This document shows positions 23,405 through 35,975 of a DNA stretch of 64,000 nt, piece by piece. The position numbers and the translations under genes are program-made. The DNA comes from Ahaetulla prasina (lineage: Eukaryota > Chordata > Lepidosauria > Squamata > Colubridae): the NCBI RefSeq assembly GCF_028640845.1, contig NC_080543.1:97825825-97889824 (forward strand), written 5' to 3'. The notes under the pieces were generated by a model that saw nothing but the letters and a program-made list of their open reading frames with translations, did not search any database and was not told the DNA's origin. Positions within the stretch are counted from its first letter, which is position 1. Every line of letters begins with the position of its first letter.

Positions 23405-25982
23405 ATGTTTTTTCTTTTGAGGGTTTAATTGTAAATTTATAAAAATGCATGAAAGGGAATGATTTAAATAAAAAATAAATAACATTAATATGTTAAGTAT
23501 AATATCCTAAGGTCTTTTGTCACAATATAATATATGTTCTCTTTCTCTTTCTCTTTCTTTCTCCATTAATTTGAAGGTTTCCATCTCTACCACAAATTGC
23601 CCCAGATAGTTCCAGAAAGCTGTCTCCTTATTGTGATTGGACTGATTTTAGGTGGAATTATATTTGGGGTACAGGAAAAATCTCCACCAGTGATGAAGAG
23701 CGATGTTTTTTTCTTATATCTTCTTCCTCCAATTGTCCTTGATGCTGGTTATTTTATGCCAACACGCCTCTTCTTTGAGAACTTTGGCACTATTTTTTGG
23801 TATGCTGTTGTGGGCACACTCTGGAATTCTTTTGGGATTGGCATTTCCCTTTTTGCCATTTGCCAGATTGAGGCCTTTGGTCTGAGTGACATCACTCTAC
23901 TGCAGAGCCTGCTTTTCGGGAGTTTGATTTCAGCCGTGGATCCTGTGGCTGTGTTGGCTGTCTTTGAAAATATTCATGTCAACGAGCAGCTGTACATCTT
24001 AGTTTTTGGGGAATCTCTCTTGAATGATGCTGTAACTGTGGTAAGTGACATACCTACGAATGCACATAGACAAAATGTTTGCACTTCTATATGGCTATAA
24101 TTCTTTATTCAGACATACTTAAGACAGCTATAACATACAATGTAATAATAAATGTGCACAAAACCCTTTTAAAATATCCTCTTTTTCTCAATTTTCTTAG
24201 TCCTAGCATTTTGTTTATCCATTGATCCAAGGGTTATTAGAAATCAGAATAGACAAAAGATCTCATGGACAATTGAAAAGGAGGACAAATGGCGGGAGGG
24301 AAAGGAGGAGAAATTATTTAATTTTTTTTGCATCTGTGACAAAGTGAAAAGTGAAAAACTGCAAAAAAGAGAGAAAGAAAGAAAGAAAGAAAGAAAGAAG
24401 GAAGGAAGGAAGGAAGGAAGGAAGGCAGGAAGGAAGGAAGGAAGGTGTACTTAGATATACATCTATATGACCTTACTTTCTCCAGAATCAAAAATATTGG
24501 TTTTTCAATCACAGGAATGTTCTAGAGCTGGTTAGGAGGCAAAAACCTTCAGCATGTAATTGGTTAAGGTCTTGTCAATTTTAAGCAGGAGTAGAAGTTG
24601 GCTGGAGGGTACTAATTGAATAATTAAGGTCACAGAGCAGAGCTTGTCAACTTCTGATTAGCACTTACTGGGAAGTCCTGTATAATGGAGAAAAGCTGCT
24701 CCAGAAAAGATACTTTCTTAGATACTCAAAAAGCTGGACAGTATTTGAATTTCAGGCACTGCCTGCTGGGTGGAGCTCATGAGGGCGAAAAGGAGGTCAC
24801 ATACTGCTTTTGCTGGATGTCTGCTAACCCAGTATAATCCCGATTGGAGCTAGACCTCTGCCTTAAGGCTCCTGTCTATCAACCTGGGTTGGGTTTCCCA
24901 AATGCTAGCATACCAACCTCTCAGTATTGCAAGCATGGACCCTGTTATCCTTCTCAGTATTGGAAGCCTGGGGGTACAAGCTTCCAATAAAATATTAGTG
25001 GCTCAGGATTGAACTGTGGAATAGCAATAGCATTTAAACTTAAATACCACTTCACAGTGCTTTACAGGCCTCTCTAAGCAGTTTGCAAAGTCAGCATATT
25101 GACATCCTCAGTTAGAAAGGACTTTGGAAGTCTTCTAGTCCAATCCCTTTGCTCATGACCCTATAATATTCCAGATAAATGGCCTATAATATTCCAGGTA
25201 AATGGCCTATAATATTCCAGGTAAATGGCCTATAATATTCCAGGTACCCACAACTGCTGGGGACAAGCTGTTCCAGTAGTTCATTGTTCTGACTGTCAAG
25301 AAATTTCTCCTTAATTCCAGGTTGCTTCTCTCCTTGATTAGTTTCCATCCATTGCTTCTTCTCCTGCCTTCAGGGGCTTTGAAGAATAGGTTGAGCCCCT
25401 CTTCTCTGGGGCAGCCCCTCAAATACTGGAAGACTGCTATCATCTAGCTCCCACATAACACCTATCCTGCGCAGACTGCACTGGCTACCTGTTGTTTTCC
25501 GGGTGCGCTTCAAGGTATTGGTTACCACCTTTAAAGCGCTCCATGGCTTAGGACCGGGCTATCTACGGGACCGTCTACTGCCGGCTTCTATCTCCCATCG
25601 TCCGGTACGCTCCCACAGAGAGGGACTCCTCAGGGTGCCGTCAGCCAAACAGTGTCGACTGGCGGCCCCCAGGGGGAGGGCCTTCTCTGTGGGAGCTCCG
25701 ACCCTGTGGAACGAACTTCCCCTCGGACTTCGACAATTACCTGACCTTAGGACCTTTCTCCGCGAACTTAAAACTTATTTATTTTGTATGGCTGGACTAG
25801 CCTGATTTTTATTTTTATTGGATGGGTTTTTAAAATTTTGTGATTTTATGGGGGAGTACGTTTTTTAACATTTTGGGCATTTAAATTAGTTTTTTAAGGG
25901 ATGTTTTTAATTATTGTGTGTATTTATATTTTATCTGCCTGTTCACCGCCCTGAGTCCTTCGGGAGAAGGGCGGTATACAAA

Positions 25983-26074
<92 letters not shown>

Positions 26075-29000
26075 GCAATAAAATCAGGCAAAACTAGGAA
26101 CCTTTTATAAAATTTTCAGGCTTTTGTTCTAGAAGGGTAAGGAACAAAGAGAAGAGAAGGGAATTTAAAACATAACATCCAGTAATCTAAATATTCAAAA
26201 TAGGCAGTGTTCTTATTTGTAATAGCAAATGTTTACGGTCTTTTCAATTACCACAGCATGTGAATATTTAATTGTTTATTTCACATAACTCTCTTGCATA
26301 AGCAGATGTTTGTGGGGCAAGGTTAAAAAAACCCTCATATTAAACATGGTTGGGTTTTGTTTGAATAGCAATAGCACTTAGACTTCTATACCGCTTCACA
26401 GGGCTTCACAGTCAGCATGTTGACCCCTACAATTGCCCCGTGGCTTTCTTACCCTCCCTTTTTTTCTCCCCTTCCCATCATGCATCAGTGCAAGTTCCCA
26501 GTATCCTTTAACTGATGAGTGACATTAGAATGACAATATATAAAGTTTGACTGGGGTCCAGAGAGGTCTAGTTATTCCCTGATTTTAAGAATGGTATTGC
26601 ACATCCTCCCATACACATAGATTTTAAAATGCTATTATCTGTGTTGGTCACCAGATATATTGAATTGGTAACAAGAAAGAAATGCGTTTTAATATCATAC
26701 AGAATATGGCGGTATTCATCTCACAGGAAGTGAGATAGAAAAATGGGAAAATTGTATTAGTTAGTGGATAAAATGTGTGAAGTCATGGGAATGTGTAAAA
26801 TGTTTACAATAAAAGCTATAATCACCTTTGAAATAGTTCCTGGTATACATATGAATGGTAATTCTATTTTGTAAACAACACTATTATCTTGTAAAGATCT
26901 GAACCAGTTTGTAACTCTGAGTTTCACCCTTTCGCTTAAATCAAATATGAAAAGATTACAATATTCCATTAATGAGTTCTATGGATTCTGACATCTGTCC
27001 CTGCATTTGGAAGGGGAATTTGAGTTCTGTTTTGCAAAGGAATATATATAGTTGGCTAATTATTCTGTCCTTCTGGCGAAAGATGTTGATCAGTTATTTG
27101 ACAGATGAAAGCTGTTACACATAACTCATTGAATGAACTGCTATTAATATTTTAAACATCCTGCTAAAGCTTTAACTGATATAAACATAATTTTTGTCAT
27201 CATATATTGTAATTCATATAATTTGTACTTATTCTTTTTCCTCCTAAATCACAAGATCACATATTTTACTTCACTAATTGTCTTAGCTAATGAACTAATC
27301 AATATATACGGTATATATTGCACTTATTAAAAGTGGTATTAATTTTTTTTAAAAAAAACCAAATTCTTAAGTCTAGCGAGTGTTCGTGTTAAAATAGACA
27401 AATAATAAACTTTCATTCAGAAAGAAGCTTGAATAATTTTATTATGGCTACATCACAAGTAATTCTGCTAGAATCACAAGCCCACACAAACTTATTTCAC
27501 TATTTTAAGCTCATCATAGAAACAGTTCTATTAGTAATCAGATAAGTATTAGTATTTTTTCCATAGGAACATTGTATCTCAAACTCAGAAATAGACAAAT
27601 TTGTAGAGCTATGTGTTTGGCAACTACTAGCAAAGTGTTTGAATTAAGTTTTGTATTAATTTTTTAAAAAAAAAACCAAATTCTTAAGTCTAGCGAGTGT
27701 TCGTGTTAAAATAGACAAATAATAAACTTTCATTTAATACTTAATAAGAATAAACCTATGTTCCTATAATGTGGTAAGAAATGTAAACTGCATGTTACAT
27801 GTATTTTAACTATAGTGCAGTCTTATTAATTTATTTGAATTTTTTAGTCCAATTTCAAGGGTATCTTTAATTCTAAACTAAAAAAAACTTATAAAACAAA
27901 TATACAGGGAGGACTCATGCTAAACTTTCTAAACTTTCATTCAGAAAGAAGCTTGAATAATTTTATTATGGCTACATCACAAGTAATTCTGCTAGAATCA
28001 CAAGCCCACACAAACTTATTTCACTATTTTAAGCTCATCATAGAAACAGTTCTATTAGTAATCAGATAAGTATTAGTATTTTTTTCCATAGGAACATTGT
28101 ATCTCAAACTCAGAAATAGACAAATTTGTAGAACTATGTGTTTGGCAACTACTAGCAAAGTGTTTGAATTAAGTTTTGTATTAATTTTTCTATTGCACTT
28201 TGAAAATAAAAATAAAAAAGAGAAGATGAATACAGGAGCGGCTAAAAGTTAATGACCATCCATATGACAATGAATGACCTCTATGAAAATAGTTATTTGT
28301 TGGCTGCAGCCCTGTTCATCACAGATTTTATGCCACGACAACATCAGTTAGTTTTCAAGGTGCCATGGGATTCCTGTCTTGCTAATGACAACATAATACA
28401 GCTTTTTTCTTAAATTATGTATCTATATACTTAAATCCCTATCAATTTTTTAAATCTCCAACAACCTCCAATATGCATCTCACCTTCAGCGAGGTGAAGA
28501 GATAAAAAATTGTTGGGCTGAACCCCTTTAGGAAACTGGCAGATTAACAATGTATAAAATTCTGTCTCACTTTACAAAAATAAAGTTTCTTATTCATGTA
28601 GAGTTCTTATAACAAAGAAGGTTCGTATTTGCCTTTCCTCTCCATTTGCATTTTAATGGACAATGCAATGTGCAATTGCCATGTGAAATGGCACCGTCCA
28701 GGAAAAGCATTGCAGTTTCATTCTGCAGAATATAAACCAGGTTAATGTCTATATTTAATGGCTGATATTCGATAAGCACCAGGAATGCCTGGGGAGTAGA
28801 ACAAGGAAGTGAGCAGGCTGTTTCAAATTGAGATGGGAGCACACTGCTCAAATTTCCATTTCAGCCTCTGCATCAGAGAAGCACCTCCTTTCACTATTTC
28901 CAGTTTTTGTGTGTGGTCCAATTCCTTGTTGCTCGTAATACGGTTACTGCTTTCTCACAGAATAATGAGATACAATTTCACCAAGCAGGGCTAATAGGAT

Positions 29001-32000
29001 TTGCATACAGTGCCTCTTGCCAATGCATCCAGCTTACAGTAAGTAAGCAAATCTGTTTTGTTTCTATTTTCTGTGAACCACACATAACTCAGGACACGAT
29101 AGGGTTAGTTTGATAGATAGTCCACAAATTGTTCAATTACATGTTGTTTGATTAATAATGGAAAAATCTATCTGAAGTTCTAAAGTTGGGAAGAACAACA
29201 AAGAATTAGAGGTAGGAATGAAGGTCCTTTTTACAGAGCCCTAAATCATGAGAAATAACTTCATTTGTGATTCCTGGCATATTTACTCTGAAACTGCAAA
29301 AAAGTAGAATATGCTTATAATAAAGCAAGGTAACTGTGAATAGAGCAGTAATGCAGTGTGGGACATGAAAGGGAATGTCTGGAAATTGAGTCACTTAGCA
29401 ACTGGACCTCAATGTTCTTTTGTTTGTTTGCTTGTTTGAAATGGTTTATTTTGAAGTAGCTTCTTCAGTCCAGAAAGTTGGTAAGGGGTGGCTCTATATA
29501 TGTCCTCCAGGATGGTTTCATTTCATCTAATCTGAATAGGCTCCTTAGCTGAGTAGACAGAGTCCTTAAGGATCATTGTTCCTAAATTCTTAGATGGATC
29601 TCCCTGTGGAACCTGTGGTCTTGATCTTCCTGGGGACTGATCAGGGGTGAAATCCAGCAGGTTCTGACAAGTTCTGGAGAACCGGTAGTTCTCCAGAATT
29701 TTTAGTAGTTGGGAGAACCAGCAAATACCATCTCTGGCTGTCCCCGGAGCGAGGTGGGAATGGAGATTTTGCAATATTCTTCCTCCAGGAGTGGGGAGGG
29801 AATGGGGATTTTGCAGTATCCTTCCCCTGGAGTGGGGTGGGAATGGAGATTTTGCAGTATTCCTCCCCTGCCATGCCCACCAAGCCACACCACACCCACC
29901 AAGCCACACCCACATAACCAATAGTAAAAAACTTTGGATTTCACCACTGGGACTGATGCAAGAGCAGCATAAAAGTTGGAGGACTGGTTGTGACTGACAC
30001 TTCCACCTCTATTGAGGAAGGCTTTTCCATTTTGGTATAAATGGATTCCTTCACTCCTTTCTCAAACTTCTCTTTGAGAAGAGTGAAGGAATCCGTGCAA
30101 AATCCAAACTCCTCTTTGCGACAACAGCCTGCCTGGTGCTCTTTGAGCTTAATTACTTTCTTGAAGATGTTTCATTACCTAAAATAGGTAACATCACCTA
30201 AGAGTAGATTTGCTCTCAATTTTTATTCCAGTGACTTACCCTGTCAGTTTTGAAGGGAGTAGTCTTGGATTCCTGCAGAACATAAATTTAGAGGAACCTC
30301 ACTCCTTAGTACCACTGATGTTATCTAGTTTGGATAATGAAACATCTACTAGAAATCAACTAAGCTTAAAGAGCAGCAAGAATTCCTCATTTCAATCCCG
30401 ATCTACAAATATTTTCCTTTATCAGTACAACCTGTTCTCCATTTTTTTATGCTGCTCTTGTATCTGTTGCCAGACAGCTGAAGACCACTTCACAGATTCA
30501 CCAGGAAGATCGCACTTAATGACCAATCTAAGAGAAAAATTTAGGAGCAATGACCCTTAATGATTCTCTGCTCTTGCACCTAATGAGGCTATTTAAATTC
30601 GTATATTGCAAACTTAGGCTGGAGAGAAGTTGCTGTTAAAAGCTTTGATGAACTAGATGGGTAAAAATAAACACAGTTTCAATAGTTAGAAGATATATGC
30701 TAAAGGTGGGTGACATTTGTGGGCCTTTGGTAGTGCAATGGTTAGAATGCAATACTGCAGGCTAATTCTGCCTAGAGCCAGGAGTTTGAGCCTGACTGGC
30801 TCAAGATTGACTCAGCCTTCTATCCCTGAGGTCAGTAAAATGAGGATCCAGATTGTTGGGGGCAATATGTTGACATTGTAAACTGCTTGGAGATTGCTGT
30901 AAAGCACTATGGAGCAGTATATAAATCTGCTATTGTTATTTTGGATTGGGTGACCCACACACTCAGTAACTCTCATGCTCATTATGTGGATAAGCTGCCC
31001 AATGCTCTTTGTTTTGTTGCAGTCTTATAAATTGCCACACAATATATAGTTTTAGAAAATTAAGAACAGTTGATCTAGTTCTGAAAACTGATGAATTTAA
31101 ATAGTTTTGTGAAAGCATTTTGTCATCATTTTGACAAGCTATTCTTTCAAAGTCCTTGCTAACCTTGGAAATGGAGAAATGATCCCTAGTAAGTTGCTAG
31201 GACTGATCCTCTACAGCAAACTTGCAGGGTATTAAACTTGCATCATCACAGTGTCATCACATGAAGTATCATGACTTTTTCCCCCTTCGCCAAATCAAGC
31301 ATGGGCGTGGCCAGCATGTGACGCATCCGGCCTGCGGGCTGTGAGTTTAACAGCCCTGCTGTAAAGTGTAGAAAGGGATGCTTGTTTGAGTAAAGAAGTA
31401 ATGAGAAAATGAAATGAGACAAATAAAGCAATTTTGGTAGAAGAACCTGAATGGATTTGATCAGATATGGACTAGATAGAACATGGTTTAAAGCCTACTG
31501 CATGGGAAAGATGACAGCAAACACTTATCTTTACCACCAAGGTGATCGGCCTTTTTGAGAACTTCTCATGGATTCTGGTCCATGAGAAGATAAAGGCTTT
31601 TTGCTAATCCAGGGTGATTACCTAATACATTGCAGATAAAAACAGTCATATTCCTATCATCTGGCAGCTATAAATGTAACTTTCACTCCTGGTTGAATAG
31701 TTTTAATGAATGTATTCAGTCTATAGATATGGACAGATGTTTGTCTTTGCTCTTTGTGCATTATGAATACTAAATAATAATAATTATGTAGAGCTTTGGG
31801 TTTTGTTTTAAAAAAGCGTTGGACTATATGGAGGCATCAATGTAACACTTCTGCTAATACAGCTGAATCCTTTTCTCCGGATTATGTAGCAGCTGCTGAG
31901 TCACCTTTTGGGTACTGATCCGAAGTACTTCAGTCTTATAAATATCCTAAAGGTGAAATCACCTGCTATCTTTCTTTCTAACACATCATTTTCCCCCCTG

Positions 32001-35000
32001 ACATACTTTTTTTTTTCTTTTTCTTATCTCTTCCCCATCCCATCCCCAAAATTCACATGCAAGGCTGCCAGGTAAGAGACTGCTATTTTTTCTTCAGAGG
32101 ATTGACTAGATAAGAAAGATTTTTTGAAATTCACTATACAACATTAGATTAAGGACTGATGCTGCTCATTGTTACATACAGGATTGAATAACTGATCATT
32201 TTTTCCCTAAGGGGAAATTTTTAAAAAAGATGTATGTTTTTTAAAGAAAATGAAGCACAGCTGAAGGGTAATAAATATTGGCTCTTTCATCATGTATTCC
32301 TATTTTTTTTATTTGTTCTACATGCTGAGATTATTGAATAGCAATAGAATGTAATTTATATTTCCAGTTAAAATAACTGTAACATTATTTGGAAAGGAAT
32401 CTAAAAAGCTAAACTTTTCCCTTCATAGGTGCTGTACAACTTGTTCAAATCTTTCTGCCAGATGCGTACAATTGAAGCCATTGATATATTTGCTGGAATT
32501 GCTAATTTTTTTGTAGTTGGAATTGGAGGAGTTTTGATTGGAATCATTCTTGGATTTGTAGCAGCTTTTACTACTCGTTTCACCCATAAAATTCGAGTGA
32601 TTGAGCCACTGTTTGTCTTCTTATATAGTTACCTATCGTATATAACAGCTGAAATGTTTCACCTTTCAGGGATTATGGCGTAAGTATATATATATATAAA
32701 AAACAATCAAATAACAAACCTTGGCTAAGAATATCTTGCATGTATTATTAATAGTAACTTATGCTCTTCCTTTTTTTAAAGAACAACAACAACCAGGATC
32801 TAGTTTCCAAATTCGGAAGTAATAACACTTAATAAGTCTAGTGTCCATTGTGTTAAAAATGCAAATGTTTAGTGCTCAATTGTCTTCAAATTAGTTATGA
32901 TTTCTTTGGTTTTTGTGACAAATTGTTGTTTTAATTAGCAGCCTAAATTAATATACTCACTCAGCCAGTTTAGGTTCTGAAATTATATTATTGTAATTGT
33001 TTTCCTGAGGCCACTAGTTCTGATTATTAATCTTTAATCCAAGTGCAATCTTGGAATCTTTTCATATTCTTTTCGATCTTCCACACATGAAAATATGTGG
33101 TGTCAATATCGATATGTTGATTATTTTCCTCAATTTTTGACGGATCTCCTATCTTGATAAACAACTATGTGGTGGGGGATATTAAGTAAACGGATCATGT
33201 TTTTCAAGTTATAGGCTTGTTACAAGGAAATAATATCTCTGCTCTCTACCTTTGAGAATTTGCAGTCTAATTTTAGAAGAGTAAATGATTTAAGAAAATG
33301 TTTCAATGCCATCATTATAATTAGAGTTATCTACAGTACATTCAGGAACAATGCTATGAATAATTATGACAGCTGGTTTGAGAAAATGGGTAAAAGTTTA
33401 AGATATGCAAAAGTGATTTCTATTTTAAACCTAATTTCTACTGCACACTTTATAAGATAGCCTTAGTTAAATTAGTAAGCCTCAGCCTTCAATTCCTTTC
33501 TCATCTTTAAATGGTTTTAAAAAATTTGTTGAAAATTTATATATCTCAAACATTATAAAGTGTTGAATAAACAACAAATAAAAACATATTATGAATATTT
33601 TATTTCATCACAGGAATTGATATATTCATACATTAGGCAAAATGAATATTTTCCTCTCATATAATGTGAAATATTATTGTATTTCTTGCCTTTTAGTGCC
33701 ATGTTTAAATTTTTAAAACTCTACTTTTAATATAACTGTGTTTCCCCAAAAATAAGACCCTATCTTATATTTTTTTGAACCCTGAAATAAGCGCTTGGCC
33801 TTATTGCCATGTGCTCAAAAGACCGATTGGGCTTATTATCAGGGGATGTCTTATTTTGGGGGAAACAGGGTAGGTAGTCCTCAACTTACAACAGTTCACT
33901 TAATGACCATTCAAAATTACAACGGCACTGAAAAAAGTGACTTATGAACATTTTTCACACTTATGACCGTTGTAGTAACCCCATGGTCACATGACTTATA
34001 TTCGGATGTTTGACAACTGACTCACATTTATGACAGTTGCAGTGTCCCAGGCTCACGTGATCACCTTTTGCAAACAGGCAAAGTCAATGGAAAAGCCAGA
34101 TTCACTTAACAACCCTGTTATTAATTTAACAATTGCATTGATTCACTTAAGAAATGTAGCAAGAAAAGATGTAAAATGGGGCAAAACTCACTTAACAAAT
34201 GTCTCATTTAGCAACATTAATTCTGGGCTCAATTGTGGTCAAGCTGAGGACTGCCTGTATTTGAGTAATATAATGCATTACTAAATACAATGTTCTCACA
34301 GAGCTAATTAATTATTTCCAACATTTTAATGTGGAAAAAATGTGAATGAACTAATAAGGCTTAAATTTGAAAAATAGATTTCATTATTTAAACTGTAAAG
34401 GTAGAAATTTATTTCATTGAGCATTTTGTTAATTATAAAATACTATATTAATTCACTTGACATTTAATAATGCCACCTATACTTTATTCCCATTAACAAC
34501 ATTTGTGTGGTTTTCAATTTCCTTCTAATTCTGATATTAATCTCAGCATTCATAAATATGATTCATTCTAATCTTTAAAATGCTTCAAGTTTATTTACTG
34601 TGTTGTAAAGACTATCATAGGTACTATTATGGAACATTCATATATATGCATTATGAATGCCTCTTATAAAAACTTATTGCTTTTTCAGTGCTCTTTTTGC
34701 TGAGAATAGTATGTCTTTTAATATAATATGTAAAAAATAGGTACCCACCAATTGTTATCAAATCAGACTATTTTAACTATGATTTCTTAAATAAACTGCA
34801 ATGGCTCAATCATACGTAGTGCTAAGCCAGGGGTTTCCATTTCTATTAAGCCAGAATCAATTTATATTATGGCTAAGCATTTAATGGATTGAGCTACTAA
34901 ATTATTTTCTAGTCCAGTATATAATAATGTTTATATATATACATTTGTACTAAAAAGGAATGTAGTAGAATATTGGATGTTAAGTTTCTTTTGTCATAAA

Positions 35001-35926
35001 TGGAGTGATTTTGATCAAATTACAATAAAGTATTTTCAATAGATTTGTATAACTCCTATATATCACATAATATAGAAAGGGAGCCAGGAAACTTAACACT
35101 GAATTGTGAAAAAGCTAAAAGATAATACCTTATGAACTAGATTTTTCCACTAGACAGAAACTGCCATGTTTGTTACAGGCTGATTTGCATTATTGGTAGA
35201 TCTGCCCAGTCTCATTTAAATGGTTTTAAATAAATGGAAGTAATTATCTAGGAATATTTACATAAACTGAAATTAATATACTGAAAGATTTCCTCATTAG
35301 TCTTTCTCTGACAAGACATAAAAACAAAATACAAATCAAACCACTAATAATTTCTTGGATATGTTTTTCTACCCTGTACCTATATATGTGAGAATAGTAA
35401 TCATTCAGGTCATCAGGATTTAAATTTATAAGTACTTTTTATGAGTTTCAAAAAAAATACAGTTATTAAAAAGAGAATAATTTGTACTTTATCCTTGCTT
35501 TTATAGATGAAATCCACATTTCTGCTGTTATTACTAGCCAAACTCAGACAACTCCAGTCATAAAAATATCTACCAGTATTAAGAGTTTTGAAATTGGATG
35601 AAAGTTCCTAGAATTGTCTAGTGTGGGTCTTCACATTTTGTTGGTGAAACAGTCATTATGTGAGGATCTGATAAATGGCCACTCTGCAATTCTGGGCTAC
35701 TTCAGAGATGAAGCGAGAAGTATAAAATGAAGCCTGAAATTGCAGCCTCACAGAACAGGAGAACTTTCATACATCCTCTTTTGTGTCACAGCATGTTCTG
35801 GCTATCAAAAACCACAGAATTTACTTATTTTATTTATTTATTTGTCAAAACAATATATATAAGCATCACACAAAAGATTATATAGTATATAAACATATAT
35901 ATGAGGAAATATAAGGAGGTATAAGC

Positions 35927-35975
<49 letters not shown>

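Noticed and set aside
25983..26073. CRISPR-like or satellite array
   Set aside because: It is a simple TTA microsatellite attached to a LINE tail; no spacers exist.
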